Shown here: piece after piece, positions 12,901 through 24,449 of the stretch
Position numbering within the stretch: position 1 is the stretch's first letter
How the letters are laid out: the number at the start of each line of letters is the position of its first letter
Source: Chalciporus piperatus
Lineage: Eukaryota; Basidiomycota; Agaricomycetes; Boletales; Boletaceae
DNA length: 64,000 nt
Assembly (NCBI GenBank): GCA_038093975.1
Contig: JBBPTG010000031.1
Coordinates: 62,001-126,000 of the forward strand
Reading direction: 5' to 3'
Program-made: the position numbers and the translations under genes
Notes under the pieces: model-generated
Told to the model about the DNA's origin: nothing
Seen by the model: only the letters and a program-made list of their open reading frames with translations
The model's database searches: none

Positions 12901-14017
12901 CGTGGGGCGAGCTCATATAGGGATAGGCGGAGCGATACGTCATGAATGAACTATACAAGCTGGAGAAGACAGCCCTTGAGGGTTATGCGACATATAATTT
13001 CCTGCGAGGTGTGTCCTGTACACATTTCTACCGCGCTCTACTTACGCTATATTGAAGTCATGGTCGCGTTGATTAATTTTGCCAACATCACACTCTCTTC
13101 TCTGTACTTTGACATCACGAAGGACGTGTTGTATGCCAATGATGTCAATAGTCTTGAACGTAGAGTCGTTGTAAATACTCTCCAGAGGGTGAGTTTTCGC
13201 CTTTATTTGAAAGCCAGGAGGATTTTCATTCGTTGTTTATTAGACACTGCGAAGCATGACCTCTGTTTTAGCCCCAGTCCTTCCGTATCTCGCGGAAGAG
13301 ATACATTCGCACTCTCCAAACGAAGCTTCTCGGGGATCTTTCTTTATGAAGAAGTGGGAACCACTGGTATGTTCAACTACCCCACAGGGTTTTCATTCTG
13401 GATGACGTTTACGTTGGCAGAGCGCGGAGTGGCATGATCCCCAGGCAGAAAATGATATGGGTAGCTTGCTCACTGTGCGCAGCGCAGTGCTGTCGCTGTT
13501 GGAGAAGGCTCGAGGAGATAAGTATGTGTTTGTAAGATATGGACCTAGTTCGATGCTGATAGCGTGCACACAGGAATTTGAAAAGTTCGTTGGAGGCGCA
13601 AGTGGTCATTGTATTGCCGTCTGTGTCGGGTAGCCTGGAACTTGTAGATGTGTTGAGGCGGGAAGGTAAGAAACATGTCCTCGTGAGCTAGGTTTTTCGG
13701 GTCTAATGACTACAAATAGCAAACTTTTTGGAGACTCTCTTTATCGTCTCTGATGTTAGATTGTCGGAGGCGGACGAGGTTCTCTCCAGTTCTCCATCAT
13801 GGAGTTATAGCGGATCGTTGGGTATACCTGGTATGCAAGGCCTTCCTGTCTCCTGTTTCCTTAGATTGACTGTTCCGCGATAGGCACGCATGCTGAGCTG
13901 GGTCTTCATATCCAACCTGCCTCGCTGCATAAATGTCCTCGTTGCTGGACGTTCACACGACATGAGGCAGACGAGCTTTGTTCGAGGTGCACGGATGTCG
14001 TGCGGAGACTTGATTAA
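9992..14017 (+). CDS. ISM1: Mitochondrial isoleucyl-tRNA synthetase
   Basis: Class I aminoacyl-tRNA synthetase charging mitochondrial tRNA-Ile. The N-terminus (SLSVSRNAVSALHTRFIRRS) is rich in Arg and Ser without acidic residues, as expected of a matrix-targeting presequence. The HIGH signature is present but split by an intron: NGNLHIG ends near 10321 and HALNKILKDI resumes near 10374. PGWDCHGLPIE follows at about 10510. The editing-domain region spans about 11290-11850, the WFDSGTSW block is near 12325, and the second signature KMSKSLGN lies at about 12535-12560. The last exon has a Cys4 zinc-binding element (CPRCW and CSRC) just before the TAA, typical of bacterial and mitochondrial IleRS. 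Roughly 15 short introns break the gene. Confidence 0.92.
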
Positions 14018-14307
14018 TGGATGGCAACATGGTGATATAGTATAATAATCTATAGAGTATCATATCAAACGCAAGATAGAACCTCATTCACATGCTCGGC
14101 TGTGTTTCCTTGGGATGGTTTCGATGATCTATTGCCCACTTCTTGGGCAGAGACAGGGACTAAATCTCCAAAAGAGGAACCATGGCTGTAAAACGTTAGT
14201 TCATCGACAATAACTGGCATTGAAGTCCCACTCTCCCGTCGTTGGGTTGATCCCCAGCTCCGATTTATCCGCCGAGTCCAACCGGTGCGACACGACAACC
14301 TCAAGAG

Positions 14308-17300
14308 ATGGGCTCCGAAGGCATGCAAATCACGATTCCAGGTAACGCTGGCAGTTCTATCATACCGTTGGGTTACTCACTCATGGGGCAATCATACAGA
14401 CTTTGACGAGGATGACTTCCAATCCACCCCAGTTCCATTCGGACGTTCCGGACCATTTGGCTTTGGCGGTCCATCTGGGCTTGAGTCGCCCCCAATTCTT
14501 ACCCCGACGACAGCAACAGCAGACAGAAGTTTCTTTAGTGCACACACACGAGGAGACTCACTTGCTTCGGACGACTCGTTTCTTGACCATGCACCGAAAA
14601 GACCCTTTGCACACGCTTCCCAATCGTCCATCGCCACCACCTCCACCGCAGTGACGTCCACTTCCACCATAGCCGGCTCTAGTACAGCGGGATCTTCGTT
14701 TAGCAAAAAGCCATCCTTTGCGTCCATTCGCAATGCTTTCAAGTCCGGTTCAAAGAACAGCTCTGACATTCCACCACTTCCTAGTCTCGACCATCATCAA
14801 GCCTACCCGATCTTGAAGAATCCCTTCAACAGGTCAACGTCTTCACTCGCCCACTCTGCCACGGCGACCTCGAAGCAAAGCAACGCGCCTAGTCCTCCCC
14901 ATCAACATCCTCATCCACCAACGCCGGGAGAATCTCGACCTGCTCGATCGGCATCTCGGGCTCGCGGTCATTCCTCCGCGCGTTCGCATCATTCCCACTC
15001 AGGTTCGGTATTCTTTGGGTCGGAGAATGGTAGTGACCACGGACATGGGTTTCCGTTTGGTCATAATCCAAACAGTCATGGATTCAATTTTGGTCATCCG
15101 CCTAATTCGCCGCCCCCTGTTCCACGCGTCCCCGAAGCGTTGATTGCTGCAAGGAGCGAAAGTCCGACGATTTCAGAGGAAGATGAAGGTATAAATCAAG
15201 ATTCCTCCAAGAGTCCAGCCGATTACGCGCTGCACGCAATTTTCATTCGATTCGCTACACTCGCAGAGGCGAAGATTGATGGGTTCGTGCGTGCCATACC
15301 GGTAAGCCTCGATAGCACTCGTACACTTCGTGACACTCTCATGCTCACACCAACACCGTTGTCAAATAGGACAGCGATCCGATCTTGACAGACTTTTTCG
15401 GTCCAACTCTCGACCCACAGTTTGATGACCTCTTGCTCTCCCTTGGAAAGATTGCACAAAAACGAGCAAAGAATGTCATAGATGCCATCATGCGCTGGCG
15501 CAGGGGTATACGTGATTCTCCAGCCACCTCTAGCTCAAATCGCCGTACGTCCGAACGCGCGTCGCTCGCTGCCATCTATGTTATGTGTCGAGCACTGGTT
15601 GCCGTTCTCTCAACCCTTCCCGCGAACGCGCTAAGTGATACCATGGGGTATGGCTTGGAGGAGACCATATTCGAACAGTTTAGAAGGCCGTTGATGAGTA
15701 CCGATACGAATTACAGGTTGTGTGCGGAACTATATGCTGGTGTTCTGGGATGTTTAGCTGGCCTAAGGTGGGTAATAATTCATCTCATCCCTTTCATGTC
15801 TCTGACTACAAACTTCTCCGTGCTCGTGTGTCCACAGATTCCTGAGTGTTACTGATCGATTCCTAAACGAGCTCGCGCCTGTTTCCCACGGACAGATTGC
15901 GAAGGATTCATCCACCAAATTTGAGAATCTAGTGAAAGGCTTGAGGTATGTCCAGATCAAAGTGAGTCTATGTGTCCAGGCTTTGTTTAAATTTGGTGAT
16001 TTGACCTCACCCGGTGGATTAGGTTTGGCCACCAGAAGCCTTCGAAGAAGGGGCTGAGTTCATGGAGTCACTTGCCAAGTCGTTTGAGCAGGCACATGGT
16101 CTCCGCTTCAAAGTAGCTTTTGCAGAGACACTTACCCGATTGCTGCATCCTATCGGCAAGGTAGGGGCATGGCCACCCCCCAAAGTCTTCGCTTGACTGA
16201 ACGGTTCGTAGGCCGCACAAGCAGAAGTAAACCATCCACAGTGGGAGAAGGCGATCGAGAAGATTTACCCTCGAGCAAAGGAGATGATGTCAAAGCCTCG
16301 CTATTGGCATGTCGCGTATCCGCTTGCAGTTACAGCACTCTGTGTAGCACCCCACCAGTTCTTCTTGAAGAATTGGATTTCATGCTTCGAGTATGGAATC
16401 AGTAAACTGAGGGTGCGTTCGGAGTGGTTTCGTCTCGTTGCTTGATATCTTCGTGCTGAGGTCTCCGCCTTGCAGGACAAACCGTACCGCATCCCGGTTC
16501 TGAACGGAATCCTTCGTTTGATCTGGACCTATCTGTATCGTTGTCAGGAACCAGCATCGACGAGCACAGCTAAGCTTGACGGGCTTCTCAAGCACTTCTT
16601 CCCTGCAGGTCGGGCTTCCGTCTTCCCACCAGAAGAACACCTCGAGCCATTCATCTGCATCGTGCATTTCATTCTTTCTCGTTATTTTGAGTACGGTCGC
16701 GATTTCTGCCTGGACCTCTTACAGGAGTCGACCAGTGCCAGTGGGACATTAGCCCCTGAACGCGTCGGGATCCTGGTACAAGCGACTCTTTTGACGTTAC
16801 ATGGCCTTGAACGCGACGAACCCACGCCGACATGGCCATCAAGCGCCGACTTCTCCACTATACCCTCGTGGGATGATTACCCCTCTTCTTCGGATGCCCC
16901 TCCTGCTTCATTGCTTGCAAAGCCCGGGATACAGGACTTCGTGGACCGATTCGGTGCAGCAACTTCAAATATTGCACAAGCATGTTTCAAGGCAGTCGGA
17001 CATATGTCTGTTTTCGACGAACAATGGTCACTTGCGCGATCTCCTGCGGGCAGCGCGTCATCTTTCGAAGAGTCCCACAACATGGTCATCCGTCGGCACC
17101 CGGAGGGAGCTTTTGCATATCCGAACCACCTGGCTTCCCATATCAGCATCTTGCAGACATGTTATCAATCCTGGCCCCGCTGTCTACATACCTCGTCGAT
17201 CACTGTCTCCGATGCCGTCGATATGCTTTTACGGGGCGTCATACATGTCGAACCAAGAGTGGGCGAGGTTGCAGCGGCAGCGCTGAGAAGGTTCATGAAA

Positions 17301-20300
17301 GACGCGTCGTATGCGCCAGTAGTCCTCAGATGCTTCACCGCACTCTTATTTGACCCAAAGAATTTGGAACGGGAGGGAACTGGCCATCGGATTCTCCTCG
17401 AAAGCGCGCGGCTACTGAACCTGTGGACAAGCGTGGTGGATGCATGGGTTACTGGGCTGACACAGAAGTCAAAGCAGGATCTGGCCGGGATGGATTTGAA
17501 GCCTGTTCTTCAACAGCTCGAGGAGATTGCAGTCGGTGTGCTCTTTCTCCTCTCGCATGAAGTTACGACAATTCGTTGCGCCGGTGTCAAGTTCGTACGC
17601 TCCCTGGTTCCTCTCATCGACCATCTGTCTCCTGAAGGCATCTCGGCCACCGATTCCGCCCCCCTCAAACTCTTGTTCTTGTCCCTGCTCGAGAATGATA
17701 CGAACGAATGCTCCTATCTTCAAGGTTTCGGCGAGTTGCTTGACCGAGCTGAGCTGGATCGTCTCCAACAGTGGAGGAGATCCGCAAAGCCGGACGTTCT
17801 TCTCCGAATCGCGGATAGCAACGTGGAGAAAGATCGGAAGATTTGGCGCTTCGTCTACCCTGCTTTCATGGGCTCTTCCATGTCAAGCTGCGGGAAGCTT
17901 ATTCCCAATTGTAGGGCTATCATAGAAGCTGCAACTTCGCGTTACCACCCCACCATGCTCCGTCTTGCCGGAATATCTTCCAGTTCCCGGACGCAAGCCT
18001 CCCGGCCGACGGAACGAGAAGGATTCCGACTAGTCAAAGAGAACATGTCTCTCATCGACCAGTGGTTGATTTGGACCAAGGTGCTCTGCTCAACCGCGGC
18101 CGTATCCGACAGTCGACCCGCAATGACCCAGGCCGGTCAGCATACTCGCGCACCTTCGGAATCGACCTTTGAGCGGGAGAGGATGTCGACGACTCGCAAT
18201 CTATTCAAACACTTGACGCCGTTCATGGACGCGGATTACACGCCGTTCAGAGACGCTGCTGTGTTGTCCATCAGTGCATTCCCCCTAGAAGGTTATCCCC
18301 AACTCTTGGAAGATCTCAATCTTTTCGCTTCTCGCCAATTTTATGATGACGTTCGCACCAAGACCAATTCGCCTCCATCGTCTGTTCGCTCTCGTCGACA
18401 AGCACGACTGCATTCAGCGGTCGCTCGGATCTACTACCTCACTGCTCCATATCTACAGCATATCAAGTCGTCTGTCAAACAAGACGCTCTGTCCCACGCG
18501 CTCAAGTTTGTCAAGGATACACAGGCTTTTCTGCTTTCCCCCGAGACCCGGGATAACTATTCATTACAACGACTACGGCGCTATTTCTGCGGCCTCGTCG
18601 AACGTCTCTTTGATGGACTGGCGGGTCTTCCTGAGGCGGATGTCGTGACACCTCCCCATCTCCATCTTACCCTCTACCGTATGTGCGAAGAGTGGTGCCA
18701 GTATGGTCCTCAGGGCGAATCCGCCAAAACAAGGTTCATCTTGATGCAGAGGGCGGCAGCTGCTGCTCTCAAAGATCCTGCGGCGGAGTCGGATGCTGGC
18801 GAGCGCTTCCAACACGAGACCAAACTTCTATCAAGTGCCAGTGTTGGCGCATTGGCTTCTCTTTGCGTGAGTGTTTAGCTTCCCCGAATTACGGTCCAGC
18901 TAACTGGATTCTGTAGCAAAAGGCTTATCAACTGCCCGACACCGCCGAACCGAGTTCGCCAATCGAACGTTCCAGTCAGGACGCTCATAAGCCGCTCGAG
19001 GCTGCGCAGATTCTCGAACGCATTCATGCTGTATTCGAGGATGGCCAAACACAGCTCGTGGCCAGTGCCAAGTAAGTCCGATTAACTACTACACAGCTTC
19101 CACCTCGCTAATCTGTTACTCCCAGAAAAGCACTGCGTTCGTTGCTTGTCCTGCCCCAGCCTGGTCCAGATTTGCTGGTAGATGTGCTCCGAAAGGGGTT
19201 CTGCGACAGCACAGCCTCCTTGAGTAGTGCTGCGTTCTTCGAGGTCTTCACAGACGCGGTCTGCAATCCGCCGGGACACTCGTTCACCTTCGCGCAAGTC
19301 ATCTGCCTCGGATTAGCGAACCTCTGTCACGGAAATATAGCCATCCGGCGGCATGCATTTAACACCCTTGTGGCGATGCATGAACAATCAGCCGGGGTTA
19401 TCGCCATGGCAGAGTTTGAAGCGATGGTCGCAAACAACACCCCGAGCGTCTACCTCCAAGCCCATCGGCTGATCGTGGAGTGCCTTGCAGGCGAGCATCC
19501 GGAGCAAGCTTTTGACGTCCTCTCTGAGGTCTCGGCACTACTTCTGCGTATACATCGGCAGGGTAACGAAAGAGTGTCGCACCTCATGCTGCAAAGTTTG
19601 GAGCATTGGATGCCGAATCTCGAGATCAGTGCCCCTGACCTCACGAGGCTGGCTGTTACGCCAGAGGGCAGTATGGTGGTGTATCACTTGCTCGCTCTTA
19701 CCAAGCGATACAGTGAGGCACAACCCGAGCAAATCGCAGCTATCTGGGCTCGTCTTGTTGAAGTGCCAGATCCACTAGCGGGACGGGCCGTCGTCTCGTT
19801 CCTCGTCAACGAATCCCTCAAGGTTGCTACGAATGCGTTCGTTAAGTGCGCCTCTGAAGTCGTCGCGTGCCTGTCTCGTTCAGCGGCGGGCGTACAGATC
19901 TTCCAGGAGCTGTGCAGCGTTTGTGGACCAGAAAGGATGCTCCCTACATTCGAGCACAGACTGGAGCAACCGTCGCCAGAGGAGCTCGAGTTGTGGTCAG
20001 ATCTTGATGTCCTGTTTGCAGACGACCAACCACGGCATATGTTGGGGTCAGCTCAGTATGCAATGGTGTATATCGGTTCGGTTTCTCTCGAACGCACGTG
20101 GACCCACCACGAACAGATACCCGTCATCCTTTCGGCCGTTCTCTCTCATTTGGATCACCGCGTCTCGATGCTGCAATCAACTGCGCGGCGTATGCTGTTC
20201 CAGCTGATCAGGGCATGCGTACCACGGTATTCCCCTGCAGAGAAAGCGGGACAGCTTGCCCGAGGGTCTCTACTGTCGACTATCGCGAGTATGGAGGAAC

Positions 20301-21973
20301 AGGGGGATTCGCTTTTCTGGTTGGAAAGTGATCCAGAGGATGTAGTCATGCCTCGCATGAAGTACGTCGTGGATCAAGTGGTGTCTATCATCGGACAATT
20401 CGTGCCGGACCTGGGGAAGAATCTCGCTGCGTTATCGATATTATACGTCGAACACTGCCATATCCGCAGCATCGCCAAACGCTCTCTTCAGGTCTATCGG
20501 TTGCTGAACGTCCCCCTCTCCCAAGACGTCCTCGGGCACTTCCTCGGTCGTTTATGCACAACCATCGGTGACGACGAGACCGAGCTGCACCACTTTGCCG
20601 AAGCGATCGTGACGACGCTTACCACCTCTGTGGCTTCAGAGGATCTCAACCCTGCACTCCTGCCCCGTCTTTTCTGGGCGACGACATCTTGTCTCATGAC
20701 CATCGTTGAAACCGAGTTCGCTGCAGCGGTCAAGCTCTTTGTCATGTTGCTCGACAGACTGGACTTGGACAATCCTGAGTTCGTTGAATCGGTACTCGCT
20801 CACCGTCCAGAGTCTTGGAACGGCATGTACAGCTTACATGCTTGCCTACTGAGCGGCTTGCGTTCGGCGACCACTATGGCCGATACCTTTGTGGCGCTTC
20901 AGTGGCTAAGCAAGATCTCAGACTCACGACTCGTTGAACCCTCGGAGCGTCGTGTTTGCGATCTCTTTGCCCTCTCCCTTCCATGGTGTTTGCATTCCAT
21001 GACCACTGATCAACGCGATCCGGCACTCGATGATTTCTGCACTTCCATCGGTAATCTCGCCTCGAAAGAAGGTCGGGACACCATCTCGCGCATCATGACA
21101 TCCTTTGTCAAAAACCGCTTCCGAACCAAGGATGACTTCCTTCGACAGTCTATCGCTGGCCTTCGCGAGTATTATTCTGCGACGCATTGGTCGGACATTG
21201 CCACGCTCCTCTTGGGCTTGGCGCTCAACAAGGAGAACTGGTTGCGCATTCACACGATGCAAGTGTTGAAGGTGTTCTTCCAGCAGCGGGATCCGCGAAA
21301 TCCAGATCAGTCACTCGCGACAGAACATCTCATGCCGTTGCTGAGACTGGTCGAGGGTGACCTCGCTGCTCAGGCGCTGGATGTCCTTGAGGAGCCCACG
21401 AAGGTGTCTGCTGGACAGAACTCCCGCAACGTGCTTCGGATGAGCATGCACACCTCGATGAAACCCACCCCTGTTGACGAAGGAGAAATCTTTGGGGTGC
21501 CGGAAGAGTCGGGGTGGTGCATATCACAAGTCAAATCCCGGCGATCCATATGCAGGAACAACATGATGGCTGTCGCACAGACCTGTATCGGTGTTCTACG
21601 CCATTCGCATATCGACCTCGAGGCACGCTCGCAGATTTTGTCGTTCACGGATGGACTGGACGAAGACCTCGGTGTGTTAGTCCAGGATCTCCACGAGCTA
21701 AGCGAATTCTTCCAGAACACGAAACCAAAACCACGCGTTCTGATCCCGAGTCAGCAGTTGGAAGACCGCGTGGCGTCGATCATCGCGCGGTCGACTGACA
21801 ATTCCAGCGACGTACCCCAAACGCCGTTCACGGATGTCTTCCATCTCGGCAAACCTAGGGAGTATTCGGAAGATTCGGAAGATGATAGTGGGTCCGAGTC
21901 AGAGCTGGATGCGTTTATCTATGATTCTCCGGTGTCTTATCAGAGTGCTCCGAATGGTCGCAAACTAAACTAG
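14308..21973 (+). CDS. MOR2: Furry/MOR2/TAO3-type cell morphogenesis scaffold protein
   Basis: A giant protein (about 2,390 aa) of the Furry/Mor2/Tao3/PAG1 family, the scaffold that works with NDR-family kinases in the RAM/MOR network controlling polarised growth and cell separation. The proposed start MGSEGMQITIP is joined across a 58-nt intron (14342-14399) to DFDEDDFQSTPVPFG. About 300 Ser/His/Pro-rich residues follow, then the conserved N-terminal helical-repeat block beginning near FIRFATLAEAKIDGF (about 15240) and including PRYWHVAYPLAVTALCVAPH (about 16290-16350). Two very long exons (about 16480-18870 and 19120-21970) carry the rest of the HEAT/ARM-like repeats. The C-terminus is acidic (EDSEDDSGSESELD). 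There are about eight introns, all near the 5' end or at 18.87-19.13 kb. The identification is based on conserved blocks and size. Confidence 0.9.
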
Positions 21974-22407
21974 AAATACAGATTCTGACTTGTACCCTCC
22001 CCCTTATCACACTCCTTCTGCAGCAATGTACAAAATGCAATAATATTGGAATAGAGTCTTGGTTCTTCGGACAACGCCTGTGCAACGCAGCTAATCGCTT
22101 GACTTGTCCTTCTGTTTCGATGCAGTTACTATTGAATCCGTGTGGTTACCGCGTTCTCTCCACGAAACTGTGACTCAAGTGGGGGTTCAAACGTTCAACG
22201 TTCAACGTTCCGGCCCGGGATAGCTTGTTCGAGACCTTGAGCAAGTCGAACGCATTTGCTGCTTGCCATATGTGGCGCCTGACGTCATCGTCATGAGGCC
22301 TCATCCTTCCCTCCACCTTGCTGCCACGCAGACCCCATCACCTGGAACTAACCGTCTGAGAAGTAACCCTACTAACAGTTTTTCAACAAAGATACCACCA
22401 ACAAAAC
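21974..22407. other. Intergenic with a short tandem repeat
   Basis: Between two plus-strand genes. A 7-base unit (AACGTTC) is repeated three times in tandem at about 22190-22210, some 200 bases upstream of the next start codon. Otherwise nothing was recognised. Confidence 0.4.
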
Positions 22408-23618
22408 ATGCCAATGGGAGAAACCGTCATCCGTGAGGTAAGCTGTACTCCGTTGAGGCTACGAAGCCAGGGCACTTAGGTCGGGGAATAGGTAGCCAAG
22501 GATGTCTGGACGTTTTCACGGTTCGTCGGGCACTGAACGAATCATGTAATACAGCTGATCGTCTTCCAGTCCTTTCGCTAGATATGGCGTAATCGCCATG
22601 GGTGGGAGATCAACTGCCATCAAGTTGAGGGATGGCGGAGTCTGGGTGCTCGCATCGACTCCTTTGGACCACGAGACCCAAACCAAGATAAACGAGCTCG
22701 GAAATGTCAAGTGGGTCCTCCGCACGCTCTCCCCTTACTATGACTCCATGGCTCCATGAACCCAGGTATATCATCAATCCCGACATCGTTCACCATCTCT
22801 ATTTATTGGAATTCAAGACGGCTTACCCCGATGCCAAGGTCATCGGGGTGGCTGGTACGATCAAGAAAATGAATGGAAGGTCATTTCCATTCGATGGATG
22901 TACGTATCTCTGGTCCTCCGAGTTGTATCAAATGCTTCTTGTCGCTTAGTCTGGGGCCGTGATCCACCGAACACGCAGTATGGGTTTGAAGAGGATGTGA
23001 GCGATTGATGTCCTGGAGAGGATTCCAAAAAGCTGATCCCTTTTTGAAAGATTAAGCATTGGTGCGAAATGTAGGAGACAAGTGACCGAACACGTACTCA
23101 ACCAATCCCAGTTACTTTTCTGGATTCCGAAACAAAGATGTCGCATTCCTTCACGTCGCATCCAAATCTCTGATTCAAGCAGACCTGCTTTTCAATTTGC
23201 CAGCAACTGAACAAGTCAGTAGCAATACCACCTTCGATTGGTGTGCGTTCTACTGAACTATTCGTAGTACTCGAGAGCTTCGAAATGGATCCCCCAAGCA
23301 ACAATGAAACCTGATTCATGGGCGCATCGGAAAGCTTTGGAGGGTCTTACTCTTGACGCTGAGTGAGCATTGAACATGTGTCTTTCTCGCCCGCCATATG
23401 TAACATCTTTTCGCCTGTAGAGCCATGAAACGTGATGCTAGGACAGTCGCATCCTGGGACTTTGACCGAATCATCCCTTGTCATGGAGTAAGTGCCGTTG
23501 ACACACAGTGGTTCTCCGTCACGAATGCTGATGGGTACACGGACAGGATGTCATCGAACGACATGCGAAAAAAGCTTGGACAGATGCGTACGGATTTGTC
23601 CTTGACGCGGACAATTGA
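22408..23618 (+). CDS. DUF4336 family protein (metallo-beta-lactamase-like fold)
   Basis: A small multi-exon gene. Exons in order read MPMGETVIRE; VAKDVWTFSR; PFARYGVIAMGGRSTAIKL continuing to TPLDHETQTKINELGNVK; YIINPDIVHHLYLLEFKTAY and DAKVIGVAGTIKK; then blocks near VWGRDPPNTQYGFEED, DVAFLHVASKSLIQADLLFN, EAMKRDARTVASWDFDRIIP with CHG, and finally DVIERHAKKAWTDAYGFVLD before TGA. The IxPDxxHHxxLxEFxxAYP region and the terminal IIPCHGD...A block are the hallmarks of DUF4336, a family related to metallo-beta-lactamase hydrolases. Substrate is unknown. There are around seven introns of 50-75 nt. Confidence 0.75.
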
Positions 23619-23866
23619 CACCGCATCGCTGGATTTCATATGTATCTGTGCAGTATAGTTAACTAAACCATCCACGAGTACTCATCGTTGAAAATGTAGG
23701 GAATAAGAAGTCGTTAATTTCTTGCCAGCTGAGTTTGTGAAGTGAGAAACCCGCCGGGATCGAAGAGAAGGCGTGCTCTAAGACATACGCAATGTATGCT
23801 TAATGTCAAAGCGGAGTAGATAGGTGACTTTAGACTCGGAGGGGCAAGAGTGCTGGGTCCAAAAAT

Positions 23867-24240
23867 ATGGTCGAATGTCAACCGGGAGACGTTTCAACGT
23901 TGGCAGAAAATCCGATGTGCCTGGAAGTTGGACATAATAACCCTGACCCTGTCAAGCTACATCGACTGTTAATCTTCAACTTGAACCTTGAAGATGCGTA
24001 CTTCAAGGATGGATTGACTCTGCAATTTCGCGTTGCCGTGTAGCCCGAGTCCGGTCTAACATCTCCCCTTCGACAGAAATCCACTCTGATGCCGCACCAC
24101 CAGGGATATTGTACTTCATCGACATGGTGGAGCTCAATTATTCGAAGACGCCCATTTTCTATTAATGACGATTTGAGATTCCCACCTTATGACCTTCGTC
24201 CAAAGGCAGGAGCCGTCTCAGGCTGGTGGCTGATGCAAAT
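23867..24240 (+). other. Possible small or decayed gene
   Basis: An ATG at 23867 opens a 58-codon frame that looks coding in composition (it contains LLIFNLNLEDAYFKDGLTLQ) and ends in TAG at 24041-24043. A second protein-like stretch in another frame begins near 24080 (HSDAAPPGILYFIDMVELNY). I could not join them with a canonical intron, so this may be a degraded gene or a chance open frame. No family was recognised with confidence. Confidence 0.3.
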
Positions 24241-24449
24241 CCTGTGCCTGTGGACTTTCTACAGTACGCATTTTAAAAGCATGCTGTGAGCCGTTGCTTC
24301 TGGACACACAAATCCCCATCTGGCTCAGTTGAAAAAGTGAGGTGAGCAGCCCTTTCAGAACACGCGGCGAAGTCGTGGTATGGGGCGACGGTCTCTTAAA
24401 AGAGTGGCATGGGGGTGGGCTATACACAGAAGCTACGATCTTACCACCT

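Noticed and set aside
22183..22215. tRNA-like GGTTCAAAC box
   Set aside because: No matching acceptor stem or anticodon arm could be found; it is part of a short AACGTTC tandem.
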